Positions 1 through 8,551 of a stretch of 64,000 nt of DNA are shown here, piece by piece. The notes under the pieces were generated by a model that searched no databases, had not been told where the DNA came from, and worked only from the letters and a program-made list of their open reading frames with translations. Origin of the DNA: Streptomyces odontomachi (lineage in GTDB: Bacteria > Actinomycetota > Actinomycetes > Streptomycetales > Streptomycetaceae); contig NZ_JAMJWG010000001.1 in assembly GCF_024435355.1 (NCBI RefSeq), forward strand, positions 868,001-932,000. The letters run 5' to 3'. Made by a program: the position numbers and the translations under genes. The stretch's first letter is position 1; each line of letters starts with the position of its first letter.

Positions 1-1026
1 CCCCTCGGGCCGCCGGGCACCGCACAGCACGGTCGCACCCTGCTGCCGGGCGTCGTCGACGAGCGCTTCCAGATCGGCCCGGCCCTGCTCGCTGGAGAGC
101 GGTCCGACCTCGGTGTTCTCGTCCATCGGGTCGCCCACCCGCAGGGCCCGCATGCCGTCGGTGAAGTGCCGGGTGAAGGCGTCGTAGACGTCCTCGTGCA
201 CGATGAACCGCTTCGCTGCGATGCAGGACTGGCCGTTGTTCTGCACCCGGGCCGTCACCGCGACCTGCGCGGCACGCTCGACGTCGGCGGACGGCATCAC
301 GACGAACGGATCGCTGCCGCCCAGCTCCAGCACGGTCTTCTTGATCTCGTCGCCCGCGGTCGCCGCCACCGACCGGCCGGCCGGCTCGCTGCCGGTGAGC
401 GTCGCCGCGGCCACCCGGGGGTCGCGCAGCACGCCCTCGACCGCGCCGGAACCGATGAGCAGCGTCTGGAAGCAGCCCTCGGGGAAGCTCGCGCGACGGA
501 AGAGGTCCTCCAGGTACAACGCCGTCTGCGGCACGTTCGACGCATGCTTGAGCAGTCCTACGTTGCCCGCCATCAGCGCGGGCGCGGCGAACCGCACCAC
601 CTGCCAGAGCGGGAAGTTCCACGGCATCACGGCCAGGACCACGCCGAGCGGCCGGTAGACGACCCGGACCTCGCGTGCCCCGGAGTCCTCGACGTCCGTG
701 CTCGCCGGGTGCTCGTCGGCGAGCAGGGACTCGGCGCGCCCCGCGTACCACCGCATGGCCTTCACGCACTTGGCGACCTCGGCGCGTGCCTGGGTGATCG
801 GTTTGCCCATCTCGGTGGTCATGGTGCGTGCGACGTCCTGCGCGTCCTCCTCCAGCAGCTCGGCGGCGCGGCCGAGCAGGATGGCCCGGTCGCCGAAGGT
901 GGTGTTGCGGTACGCGGCGAAGGCGGTGTCGGCGGACGCGAGCCGCTGCTCGATCTCCTCGGGGCCCAGGGCCTCGTACGTCTTCAACGTCTCGCCGGTG
1001 GCCGGGTTCACCGTCGCGATGGGCAT
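1..1026 (-). CDS. NAD(P)-dependent aldehyde dehydrogenase, succinate-semialdehyde type, 3' end outside window
   Basis: Oxidises an aldehyde to the acid with NAD(P)+; the family resemblance is to succinate-semialdehyde dehydrogenases. The start is the ATG at 1026, preceded by AGGAGG, and 342 codons are visible before the window edge. Visible family motifs are MPWNFPLWQ (cofactor-domain entry), LTGSEPAGR (turn near the nucleotide), LELGGSDPF (general-base Glu) and NNGQSCIAAK (catalytic Cys). The C-terminal roughly 110 residues lie beyond base 1. It reads away from the NUDIX gene with 124 bp between them, so it may or may not share its transcript. The substrate cannot be fixed from sequence; the family call is secure. 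Confidence 0.9.
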   Translation of the reverse strand, partial: MPIATVNPATGETLKTYEALGPEEIEQRLASADTAFAAYRNTTFGDRAILLGRAAELLEEDAQDVARTMTTEMGKPITQARAEVAKCVKAMRWYAGRAESLLADEHPASTDVEDSGAREVRVVYRPLGVVLAVMPWNFPLWQVVRFAAPALMAGNVGLLKHASNVPQTALYLEDLFRRASFPEGCFQTLLIGSGAVEGVLRDPRVAAATLTGSEPAGRSVAATAGDEIKKTVLELGGSDPFVVMPSADVERAAQVAVTARVQNNGQSCIAAKRFIVHEDVYDAFTRHFTDGMRALRVGDPMDENTEVGPLSSEQGRADLEALVDDARQQGATVLCGARRPEG

Positions 1027-1150
1027 GGGGACGACCTCCTGCGGGATTCTTCGGCCTGCGGTAAGGCCGGTCGGGTACCCCTCGCACCCTCGGCCATGCG
1101 TGCCCGGGGTCGTCGGGCGGTGGACCAAGCGGCGGGAGTGCTGCCCTGGG

Positions 1151-1624
1151 TCAGGTCGGCAGGTCCGGCGCCCGCTCCGCCAACCGGTCGAGGAAGACGC
1201 GCTGGGCCGGGATGATCAACCTGCCTGCCTCGTCCAGATCCAACCACGCCACCCGGTCGAGTTCGGGGAACGTGGCCGTGCGGCCCGAGCCCCGTGGCCA
1301 TTCCATGGTGAACGTGCCGGTGACCACGGTGTCCGGATCGAGGTCCCCGGCCACCGCCCACGCGGTGACGACCTTGCCGCCGGACTGCCGGACCTCGCCG
1401 AGCGGCACCGCCGCACCCTGGGGCGGCGGCACGCCCAGTTCCTCGGTGAACTCGCGGCGTGCCGCGTCGAAGGCCGCCTCGTCAGGCTCGTACTCGCCCT
1501 TCGGCAGGGTCCAGGCCCCCGCGTCCCGGCGCGCCCAGAACGGGCCGCCCATGTGACCGAGCAGCACCTCCACGCCGCCCTCGGCGGCCGGCCGGAACAG
1601 CAGGAGCCCCGCGCTGCGCTTCAC
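1151..1624 (-). CDS. NUDIX hydrolase
   Basis: Hydrolyses a nucleoside diphosphate linked to another moiety. A perfect NUDIX box G-x5-E-x7-RE-x2-EE-x-G is visible starting at GEYEPDEAAF and ending in EELGV. The GTG start at 1624 is chosen because GGGAGGAGAGG lies just upstream; an upstream in-frame ATG at 1669 would overlap the end of the ligase gene. The product is 157 residues, normal for a single-domain NUDIX protein. It follows the DNA ligase on the same strand by 41 bp, suggesting cotranscription, perhaps as a house-cleaning enzyme beside a repair ligase. The specific substrate is unknown. Confidence 0.88.
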   Translation of the reverse strand: MKRSAGLLLFRPAAEGGVEVLLGHMGGPFWARRDAGAWTLPKGEYEPDEAAFDAARREFTEELGVPPPQGAAVPLGEVRQSGGKVVTAWAVAGDLDPDTVVTGTFTMEWPRGSGRTATFPELDRVAWLDLDEAGRLIIPAQRVFLDRLAERAPDLPT

Positions 1625-1665
1625 GTCCTCTCCTCCCATCCGCCCGGACGGCACCGGCCCGGGGG

Positions 1666-3207
1666 TCACCGTCCCGCGTGGGCAGCCAGCACCGTCTCCA
1701 CCGTGTCCGCCTGCTCGGGAGCCTTGTCCTCCCGGTAGCGCACCACCCGAGCGAACCGCAGGGTGACGCCGGCCGGGTAGCGGGTCGAGCGCTGGAGGCC
1801 GTCGTAGGCGATCTCGACGACGAGTTCCGGGCGCACCGTCACGACATGGCCGTCATCGTCGGTCGCGAGGGCACGCAGTCGCTCCGTCTGCCAGGCCAGC
1901 ATCCGGTCCGTCAGCCCCTTGAAGGTCTTGCCCAGCATGGCGAACGAGCCGTCCGGCCGGCGGGCGCCCAGATGCAGGTTGGACAGCGTGCCGGTGCGCC
2001 GGCCGTGTCCCCATTCGGCGGCCAGCACCACCAGGTCGAGGGTGTGCACCGGCTTGACCTTCAGCCAGGAGGCACCGCGTCGCCCGGCGTTGTAGGGCGC
2101 GTCGAGCGCCTTGATCACCACACCCTCGTGGCCGCGCGCCAGCGTCTGGGCGAGGAAGTCGTCCGCGGCGCGGCGCGCCGCCTCGTCGGCCCGGCCGGGC
2201 ACGACGGTGCGCCGTACCCGTTGCGGTGCGGGGATCAGCCGGGCGAGTTCGGCGTGCCGCTCGGACAGCGGCAGGGCGAGCAGGTCGCGCCCGTCGACCA
2301 GCAGCGCGTCGAAGAAGACCGGCGCCACCGGGACGGCGGCGGCCGCCGTCGCCACGTCGACGCGGGAGCCGACCCGCCCGGCGATCTCCTGGAACGCCCG
2401 TGGCCGGCCGTCCGGGTCCAGGGCCAGCACCTCGCCGTCGAGGATGAAGCTGTCCGCTTCGCAGGCCAGCGCCAGCTCGGTGACCTCGGGCAGCCGGCCG
2501 GTGATGTCGTCCAGGGTGCGGGTGTAGACGTGCACCTCGTCCTGGTGACGGTGCACCTGGATGCGGATGCCGTCGAGCTTCTCCTCGACGGCGCAGGGGC
2601 CCAGCCGGTCGAGGGCATCGCCGACCGAGGTCGCGCTCTGCGCGAGCATCGGCTGCACCGGGCGGCCCACCGTGAGCCGGAAGTCCGTGAGCGCCTCGGG
2701 GCCGTGCGCCAGCAGTGCCTGGGCGACGGCCCGGAGCGAGCCGGCCAGCATGACGGCGCGCCGCACGTCCGGCGCGGGTGCCTCCGTTGCCTGGGCGAGG
2801 CCTTCGACGGCGAGCGCGTCCAGGGCGCCCTGGCGCACCTCGCCGGTGAGCAGGCCGACCAGGAACCGCTGCTCGTCGGCGGTGGCGGCGCCCAGCAGGG
2901 CCCCGACCAGCTCACGCCGCCTGGTCTGCGAGCCGGTGCCGGAGACGGCGGCGAGACCGGTCAGCGCGGCGTCCACCTCGCGCACCGTGAGGCCGGGCTC
3001 CGGTGCGGGCGGCACCGGGTGGCGCAGCACGCTCCAGCCGATCCCCAGGCGGCCCTGCGGCAGGCGTCCGGCGAGGTACGGGATGACGATCGGCGCGTCG
3101 TCGGGTTCGGCGTCCCGGAACAACCCGGCCAGCAGGGCGATCTTCCGGGACCGCGCCGAGGTGGCGGCGACCTCCCGGGAGACCTGCGCGAGCCGGGCCA
3201 GCAGCAT
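1666..3207 (-). CDS. ATP-dependent DNA ligase (Lig family)
   Basis: Seals DNA nicks using ATP through a lysyl-AMP intermediate. Actinobacteria carry this in addition to the essential NAD-dependent LigA. The protein is 513 residues, the usual length for Streptomyces Lig. An N-terminal helical DNA-binding region (about 1-180) is followed by the adenylation domain, with nucleophile K210 in the motif EEKLDGIRIQVH, FFDALLVDG (motif III), EGVVIKAL (motif IV) and SWLKVKP (motif V), then an OB-fold domain ending in VRYREDKAPEQADTV. The start is ATG 3207; the open frame continues far upstream but without homology, so the longer version is rejected. It probably shares a transcript with the NUDIX gene downstream and acts in repair. 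Confidence 0.93.
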   Translation of the reverse strand: MLLARLAQVSREVAATSARSRKIALLAGLFRDAEPDDAPIVIPYLAGRLPQGRLGIGWSVLRHPVPPAPEPGLTVREVDAALTGLAAVSGTGSQTRRRELVGALLGAATADEQRFLVGLLTGEVRQGALDALAVEGLAQATEAPAPDVRRAVMLAGSLRAVAQALLAHGPEALTDFRLTVGRPVQPMLAQSATSVGDALDRLGPCAVEEKLDGIRIQVHRHQDEVHVYTRTLDDITGRLPEVTELALACEADSFILDGEVLALDPDGRPRAFQEIAGRVGSRVDVATAAAAVPVAPVFFDALLVDGRDLLALPLSERHAELARLIPAPQRVRRTVVPGRADEAARRAADDFLAQTLARGHEGVVIKALDAPYNAGRRGASWLKVKPVHTLDLVVLAAEWGHGRRTGTLSNLHLGARRPDGSFAMLGKTFKGLTDRMLAWQTERLRALATDDDGHVVTVRPELVVEIAYDGLQRSTRYPAGVTLRFARVVRYREDKAPEQADTVETVLAAHAGR

Positions 3208-3576
3208 GCCCCCATCGTGCACCTTCAGGTCGGCGCGGCACGACCCGGTGACCGGGGCGGGGCGATCCGGCACCGCCGATGGTGCTTGGCCAAAGCTTTG
3301 CCGATGGCTTGATCGTGACGTCCGGTGTCCGGTCGGCCCACCTACATGCCCACGATTGCGGCGAACCGCGCAGAGCACATCCGTCCCTCGGCTCCCGCAA
3401 GGCCGAATCGCACCGCTGGCCATCTGCCAGGGCCCGTTCGCCGTTTGACCTTGGTAACCGGTGTGACTCACGCTCGAAACATTAGATGCTAGATACAACC
3501 GACTCCGTGGACGCCGTGCGGCCACAGGACTGCGCGGTGCCGGCGCCCGCGGACATCGCAACCGGGAGGAAACGGG
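3208..3576. promoter_or_regulatory. Divergent intergenic region, ligase / asnB
   Basis: The 369 bp separate the ligase from asnB. It holds no convincing gene. Seen: a 10-bp palindrome CAAAGCTTTG at 3291-3300, flanked by two direct copies of GCCGATGG (3275-3282 and 3300-3307, period 25), and a low-GC patch at 3471-3500 containing TTGACC (3445-3450) upstream. The patch is the most likely site of the asnB promoter, but no well-spaced -35/-10 pair can be defended. Confidence 0.35.
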
Positions 3577-5418
3577 ATGTGTGGCATCACCGGCTGGGTC
3601 TCCTTCGATCGCGACCTGAAGGCCGCCGCCGGCACATTGGATGCAATGACGGAGACCATGGCCTGCCGGGGCCCCGACGATCGGGGCACGTGGATCGACG
3701 GTCCCGCCGCGCTCGGACACCGCCGGCTCGCGATCATCGACCTGCCCGGCGGACGTCAGCCCATGAGCATCGAGACGCCCGAGGGACCGCTCGCGCTCGT
3801 GTACTCCGGGGAGACGTACAACTTCACCGAGCTGCGCCGCGAACTCACCGGCCGTGGCCATGCGTTCACCACCGACTCGGACACCGAGGTCGTGCTGCGC
3901 GGCTACCAGGAATGGGGTGAGGCGTTCGCCGAGCGGCTCAACGGCATGTACGCCTTCGCGATCTGGGACGGCCGCAGCGACAAGCTGGTGATGGTGCGCG
4001 ACCGGATGGGGATCAAGCCGTTCTACTACTACGAGACCCCCGACGGCGTGCTGTTCGGCTCGGAGCCCAAGGCCATCCTGGCCAACCCGCTGGCGCGCCG
4101 CCGGGTCACCACGGACGGCATGCGCGAGCTGTTCACGTTCGTCAAGACGCCGGGGCACGCGGTCTGGGACGGCATGCACGAGGTGGAGCCCGGCACGCTG
4201 GTCACCGTGGACCGCAGCGGACTGCGCCGGCACGTCTACTGGGAGCTCACCACCCGTGAACACCCGGACGACAAGGACACCACGATCGCCACCGTGCGGT
4301 CCCTGCTGGAGGACATCGTGCGCCGGCAGCTCGTCTCGGACGTGCCCCGCTGCACCCTGCTCTCCGGCGGTCTCGACTCCTCGGTGATGACCGCGCTGGC
4401 CGCCCGGATGCTCGGCGAGCAGGGCGAGAAGGTCCGCAGCTTCGCCGTCGACTTCGTCGGTCAGACGGAGAACTTCATCGCCGACGAGCTGCGCCAGACC
4501 CCCGACGCGCCCTTCGTGCACGACGTGGCCCGCGAGTCGGCCACCGAGCACCAGGACATCATGCTGGACTCCGGCGCGCTCGCCGATCCCGAGGTGCGCG
4601 CCAAGGTGATCGGCGCCCGGGACATGCCGACCGGCCTCGGTGACATGGACGCCTCGCTCTACCTGCTCTTCAAGGCCATACGCGGGCACTCGACGGTGGC
4701 CCTGTCGGGCGAGTCGGCGGACGAGGTCTTCGGCGGCTACCTCCAGTTCTTCAACGAGGACGCCCGCAAGGCCGACACCTTCCCGTGGCTGGTGGGCTAC
4801 GAGAAGCACTTCGGCGAGGACTCCGACGTCGTGCGCCCGGAGCTGTCCGCGTCACTCGATCTGACGGCCTACACCGCCGACAGCTACCGCACCGCCGTCG
4901 CCGGCATACAACGGCTGGACGGGGAGAGCGACTTCGAGTACCGCATGCGCATGATCTGCCACCAGCACCTGACCCGGTTCGTGCGGGTGCTGCTGGACCG
5001 CAAGGACCGCATGAGCATGGCCGTCGGCCTCGAGGTGCGCGTGCCGTTCTGCGACCACCGGCTCGTGGAGTACGTCTACAACACGCCCTGGTCCCTGAAG
5101 TCCTTCGACGGACGGGAGAAGAGCCTGCTGCGCGAGGCCTCGGCCGATCTGCTGCCGCGTTCGGTCTACGACCGCGTCAAGAGCCCCTATCCGTCCACCC
5201 AGGACCCCAAGTACGCCGTCGCCCTCCAGGAACAGGCCAAGGAACTGCTGTCCCGGCCGTCCCATCCGGTCTTCGACATCGTCGACGCGGACCGGGTCAA
5301 GCGCGCCGCGCACCGCGAGGCGGCGCAGACGAGGATGGCCACCCGGCGCGGCCTGGAGGTCGCCCTCAACCTCGCGCTGTGGATGGACCTGTACAAGCCG
5401 GAAGTGGTCCTGGACTGA
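3577..5418 (+). CDS. asnB: Asparagine synthetase (glutamine-hydrolysing)
   Basis: Converts aspartate, glutamine and ATP to asparagine, glutamate, AMP and PPi in the cytoplasm. The protein is 613 residues, the normal size. The N-terminal class-II glutaminase begins MCGITGW, so Cys2 becomes the N-terminal nucleophile after Met removal; it includes HRRLAIIDL and the CRGPDD loop. The synthetase domain carries the PPi loop LLSGGLDSSV and SGESADEVFGGY, with VPFCDHRLVEYVYN near the C terminus. The start ATG is preceded by GGGAGGAAACGG. It appears monocistronic, followed by a strong hairpin. It could serve either primary metabolism or amidotransfer in a secondary pathway, but no such pathway adjoins it. 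Confidence 0.95.
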   Translation: MCGITGWVSFDRDLKAAAGTLDAMTETMACRGPDDRGTWIDGPAALGHRRLAIIDLPGGRQPMSIETPEGPLALVYSGETYNFTELRRELTGRGHAFTTDSDTEVVLRGYQEWGEAFAERLNGMYAFAIWDGRSDKLVMVRDRMGIKPFYYYETPDGVLFGSEPKAILANPLARRRVTTDGMRELFTFVKTPGHAVWDGMHEVEPGTLVTVDRSGLRRHVYWELTTREHPDDKDTTIATVRSLLEDIVRRQLVSDVPRCTLLSGGLDSSVMTALAARMLGEQGEKVRSFAVDFVGQTENFIADELRQTPDAPFVHDVARESATEHQDIMLDSGALADPEVRAKVIGARDMPTGLGDMDASLYLLFKAIRGHSTVALSGESADEVFGGYLQFFNEDARKADTFPWLVGYEKHFGEDSDVVRPELSASLDLTAYTADSYRTAVAGIQRLDGESDFEYRMRMICHQHLTRFVRVLLDRKDRMSMAVGLEVRVPFCDHRLVEYVYNTPWSLKSFDGREKSLLREASADLLPRSVYDRVKSPYPSTQDPKYAVALQEQAKELLSRPSHPVFDIVDADRVKRAAHREAAQTRMATRRGLEVALNLALWMDLYKPEVVLD

Positions 5419-5451
5419 CGGCAGGCGAGGGGCCCGGTGACCGACGGCAGC

Positions 5452-5485
5452 CGGTGGGCCCGGCCGTCCGCCGCCGGGCCCACCG
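5452..5485 (+). terminator. Hairpin terminator after asnB
   Basis: A perfect 13-bp stem (CGGTGGGCCCGGC at 5452-5464 pairing with its complement at 5473-5485) closes an 8-nt loop about 35 bp after the asnB stop codon. There is no U-tract, which is common for Streptomyces terminators. Confidence 0.7.
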
Positions 5486-5565
5486 CCGCATGCGGGTGCC
5501 CCGCACCGCCGTGCCCCGTAGGGGTGGTGCGGAGGTGACGCGCCGCGGCCGGGACAATCGGGGTC

Positions 5566-6333
5566 ATGTCCGTCTTCGATACCCACCTGCTCGCGGCGCC
5601 GGTCCCCGGCGCCGCCCCGCTGTTCGGCCTGTCGTCGGACCAGGGGCTGCGCCAGTTCGCCGAGTTGGCCCTGGCGCTGTTGCTGTCGTCACTGATCGGC
5701 CTGGAACGCGAGGCCCGGCAGAAGAGCGCCGGGCTGCGCACCCACACCCTGGTCGGCGTCGGCAGCGCACTGTTCATGGAAGTCTCCGTACACGGCTTCG
5801 GCGCCCTGCTCGGCGTGGACGGAGTCGCCCTCGACCCGTCCCGGGTGGCCGCCCAGATCGTGTCCGGGATCGGCTTCATCGGCGGCGGACTGATCTTCGT
5901 CAGACGGGACGCGGTACGCGGGCTGACCACGGCGGCCACCGTCTGGCTCACCTGCGCCATCGGCATGACGTGCGGCGGTGGGCTCGGCCTGCTCGCGATC
6001 GCCGCCACCGTGGTGCACTTCCTGATCGTGCGGGGCTTTCCCTGGATGTTCGCCTGGCTGCCCTCCCAGGCCGCTCCCGGCCTGGTCGAGCTGCGGCTGA
6101 GCTATCTGCCGCGCAGGGGACTGCTGGGGCGGACGCTCGAGCTGTGCACCGGCCGCGGGTTCCGGGTCGTCGACATCCAGGTCGAGGGCCGTGAAGAGAC
6201 CGGCGGCCGGCCCGTCGACGTGGTGCTGCACCTGGAGGGCACCGCCCCCGCGTACCAGCTGGCCGCCGAGCTGACCGAGTGGGAGGGGATCAGCGCCGTC
6301 GGCGTGGGAAGCGAGTCGGACCACACGGAGTGA
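5566..6333 (+). CDS. MgtC/SapB family membrane protein
   Basis: Polytopic inner-membrane protein of the MgtC/SapB family, linked in other bacteria to growth at low magnesium and to modulation of the F-type ATP synthase. At 255 residues it has about five hydrophobic segments in the first 165 residues, with the family signatures SLIGLEREARQKSAGLRTHT and SGIGFIGGGLIF, then a soluble ACT-like C-terminal domain (about 170-255) as in the long MgtC type. The ATG start gives MSVFDTHLL. It stands alone between two hairpins. Its physiological role here is inferred from family only. Confidence 0.9.
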   Translation: MSVFDTHLLAAPVPGAAPLFGLSSDQGLRQFAELALALLLSSLIGLEREARQKSAGLRTHTLVGVGSALFMEVSVHGFGALLGVDGVALDPSRVAAQIVSGIGFIGGGLIFVRRDAVRGLTTAATVWLTCAIGMTCGGGLGLLAIAATVVHFLIVRGFPWMFAWLPSQAAPGLVELRLSYLPRRGLLGRTLELCTGRGFRVVDIQVEGREETGGRPVDVVLHLEGTAPAYQLAAELTEWEGISAVGVGSESDHTE

Positions 6334-6348
6334 GGCGGACCGCACGGA

Positions 6349-6389
6349 ACGCCTCGCCCGAGGGTGCCGAGGGGCACCGGGGGAGGCGT
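6349..6389 (+). terminator. Nested hairpin after the MgtC-family gene
   Basis: Outer arms ACGCCTC (6349-6355) and GAGGCGT (6383-6389) enclose an inner stem GGTGCC/GGCACC (6363-6368 with 6373-6378, loop GAGG). It lies directly after the stop codon at 6333. Confidence 0.55.
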
Positions 6390-6441
6390 GAGGGCGACCG
6401 TGAGCGCCGAGGGCGGAGCGGCCCTGGCGGAGCCCCGGCCC

Positions 6442-6480
6442 TTAGATCGACAGGCAAACTTGCAAGATTGACTGCCTGCC
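6442..6480. promoter_or_regulatory. Candidate MarR operator/promoter upstream of the MarR-MFS pair
   Basis: A short low-GC segment immediately before the MarR gene contains the palindrome CTTGCAAG (6459-6466) within outer arms CAGGCA (6451-6456) and TGCCTG (6473-6478), plus TTGACT at 6468-6473. MarR proteins typically autoregulate through such dyads. The core resembles the region before the second MFS/MarR pair near 18.0 kb. Confidence 0.45.
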
Positions 6481-6496
6481 TCGTACGGTGGAGGCC

Positions 6497-6940
6497 ATGC
6501 AGGACATCTCTGACCAGACCACCGCGGAGCAGGTCGCGGCCGATCTCTCGGCCACCGTCGGCCGGCTGTCGCGCCGGTTGCGCACCGCCTCGCGGGAGAG
6601 CGGGCTCACCCCGTCTCAGCGTTCCGTGCTGGTCCGGCTCGGCACGGTCGGGCCCGCCACCACCGCCGCCCTGGCCCGCGCCGAGTACGTCCGGCCCCAG
6701 TCCATGCGGGTGACCCTCGCCGCCATCGAGGAGCAGGGCTTCGTGGCCCGCACTCCGGACCCCAGCGACGGACGGCAGTCCGTCGTCGCCATCACCGACA
6801 GCGGCCGGCGCACCCTGGAGGCGGTCACGGCAGCCAAGCAGGGCTGGCTGACCGCCGCGCTCGCCGACCGGTTCGACGCCGCTGAGCTGCGCACCCTCGC
6901 CGAGGCCACCGCCCTCCTGGAGAGGCTGGTGGGTCGGTGA
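6497..6940 (+). CDS. MarR family transcriptional regulator
   Basis: Dimeric winged-helix repressor, usually relieved by small phenolic or drug-like ligands. The product is 147 residues from ATG 6497, or 150 from GTG 6488; GGAGG lies unusually close (2 nt) to the ATG, so the start is uncertain. The wHTH covers about residues 35-105, with AEYVRPQSMRVTLAAIEEQG as recognition-helix region and PDPSDGRQSVVAITDSGR as the wing. The stop overlaps the start of the MFS gene (GTGA), so the two are translationally coupled; the regulator most likely controls that exporter and itself through the dyad just upstream. Confidence 0.9.
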   Translation: MQDISDQTTAEQVAADLSATVGRLSRRLRTASRESGLTPSQRSVLVRLGTVGPATTAALARAEYVRPQSMRVTLAAIEEQGFVARTPDPSDGRQSVVAITDSGRRTLEAVTAAKQGWLTAALADRFDAAELRTLAEATALLERLVGR

Positions 6941-8517
6941 CCCGCGACGCGCCACCCCGGACCGGCGGGTCGGCAACGGTGCGCACGCCCGGGAAGGCGC
7001 CCCCGCCCGGCGCACGGGGCGCCACCGCTGTCACCGACGACCGGACGCGATCGGCGGACCCCGGCAGCCGGCGGACGCCCGACTCCGGCGGCCCGACCGG
7101 CGGCGCCCGCGGCACGCGTGACGGGGACGCCGGGGGCCCCGCCGAACCGCGCAAGGGGTTCGGCGCCCGGCTCACCGCCCCGTTGTTGCTCGGGTCGCTG
7201 CTGAACCCGTTGAACACCACGATGATCTCCACCGCCCTGGTGGCGATCGGGCACTCCTTCGGCATCGGCGCCGCCGACACCGCCTGGCTGATCTCCGTGC
7301 TCTATCTGGCGAGCGCCGTCGCGCAGCCCGTGCTCGGCAAGCTCGCGGATCTGCTCGGCCCGCGCCGGGTGTTCCTCGCCGGACTCGTGGTGGTGGCCGC
7401 CTCCGGCCTGGTCGGCACCCTCGCGCCCACCTTCGCCTGGCTGGTGGTCTCCCGACTGCTGCTCGGCGTCGGCACCTCGGCGGCCTACCCGGCGGCGATG
7501 TCGGTGCTGCGCGACGAGTCACGCCGGGTCGGGCGCGCCACCCCGCGGCCGGTACTCGCGCGGCTGTCCTTCGCGGCGCTCGGCAGCGCGGCGGTCGGCC
7601 CCACCTTGGGCGGGTTGCTGGTGACCGCGGTCGGCTGGCGCGGCATCTTCGCCGTGAACATACCCATCGCCGCGGTCGCCTTCGCCAGTGCCCTCGTGTG
7701 GGTGCCCGCCGACCCGCCCCGTGCGGCCGCGCGCCGTGCGTCGGACGCGTCCGCCAGGACCCCGCGGGCCGGTCTCGACCCGCTCGGCATCGGACTGTTC
7801 TCGACCGCGCTGACGATCCTGGTCTTCTTCCTGCTCGGCCTCTCCCACCCGATGTGGTGGCTGCTCGCGCCGTTCGTCCTGCTGGGCGTCGTCCTGGTCG
7901 GCTGGCAGCTGCGCTCCGCGCACCCCTTCATCGACGTGCGCATGCTCGCCCGCAACCGCGCCCTCAGCCGCACCTATCTGCGGCACGGCATCAGCTATCT
8001 GCTCATCTACTGCGTGCTGTACGGGTACACGCAGTGGCTCGAGGAGGCCCGCGGCTTCTCGTCCGGCCACACCGGGCTGCTCATGCTGCCGATGTCGCTG
8101 TCCGCGCTGGCCGGCTCGCTCTTCGGCGCCCACACCAAGGGCATCCGGGCCCCGCTCACCGTCGGTGCGGTGCTGCTCGCCATCGGGTCCGGCGTGCTGG
8201 CCACCCTCGGCGGCGCCACGCCGGTCGTCGTGCTGCTGCTCGCCGGCGCCTGCTTCGGACTCCCGCAGGGCCTCATCGGCACCAGCAACCAGGCGGCCGT
8301 GCAGCACCACGCCCCGGCACGCGACATCGGCTCGGCGGCCGGCCTCCAGCGCACCGCCCAGTACGTCGGCGCCATCACCGCGTCCAGCCTGATCGCGCTC
8401 GCCTACGGGCAGCGGGCGACCGACGCCGGACTGCACCTGATGGCGATGGTGGCCGGGGTGCTCGGCCTGGTGCTGATCGCCCTGACGGTCACCGACCGGG
8501 CGCTACGAGGCCGCTGA
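6937..8517 (+). CDS. MFS transporter (drug/proton antiporter type)
   Basis: Proton-driven exporter in the cytoplasmic membrane. Of 526 residues, the first 75 or so are low-complexity Gly/Pro/Arg-rich and probably cytoplasmic or partly an over-extended N terminus, although the GTGA overlap with the MarR stop supports this start. The membrane part shows 12-14 hydrophobic segments, the MFS motif A form GKLADLLGPRRVF between TM2 and TM3, and RLLLGVGTSAAYPAAM (TM4). Being coupled to a MarR regulator argues for efflux of an inducer molecule. The substrate is unknown. Confidence 0.88.
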   Translation: MTRDAPPRTGGSATVRTPGKAPPPGARGATAVTDDRTRSADPGSRRTPDSGGPTGGARGTRDGDAGGPAEPRKGFGARLTAPLLLGSLLNPLNTTMISTALVAIGHSFGIGAADTAWLISVLYLASAVAQPVLGKLADLLGPRRVFLAGLVVVAASGLVGTLAPTFAWLVVSRLLLGVGTSAAYPAAMSVLRDESRRVGRATPRPVLARLSFAALGSAAVGPTLGGLLVTAVGWRGIFAVNIPIAAVAFASALVWVPADPPRAAARRASDASARTPRAGLDPLGIGLFSTALTILVFFLLGLSHPMWWLLAPFVLLGVVLVGWQLRSAHPFIDVRMLARNRALSRTYLRHGISYLLIYCVLYGYTQWLEEARGFSSGHTGLLMLPMSLSALAGSLFGAHTKGIRAPLTVGAVLLAIGSGVLATLGGATPVVVLLLAGACFGLPQGLIGTSNQAAVQHHAPARDIGSAAGLQRTAQYVGAITASSLIALAYGQRATDAGLHLMAMVAGVLGLVLIALTVTDRALRGR

Positions 8518-8551
8518 GCCCCGCCGCCCGGCCGGCGACGCGCGCCTGCCG

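Noticed and set aside
1459..3312. A 617-codon open frame on the plus strand opposite the DNA ligase
   Set aside because: Low-complexity Arg/Gly/Pro translation without similarity; it is the third-position GC shadow of the ligase gene, which has all catalytic motifs.
3208..4809. Upstream extension of the ligase frame by over 530 codons
   Set aside because: It runs antisense through asnB and lacks homology; ATG 3207 gives the normal family length.
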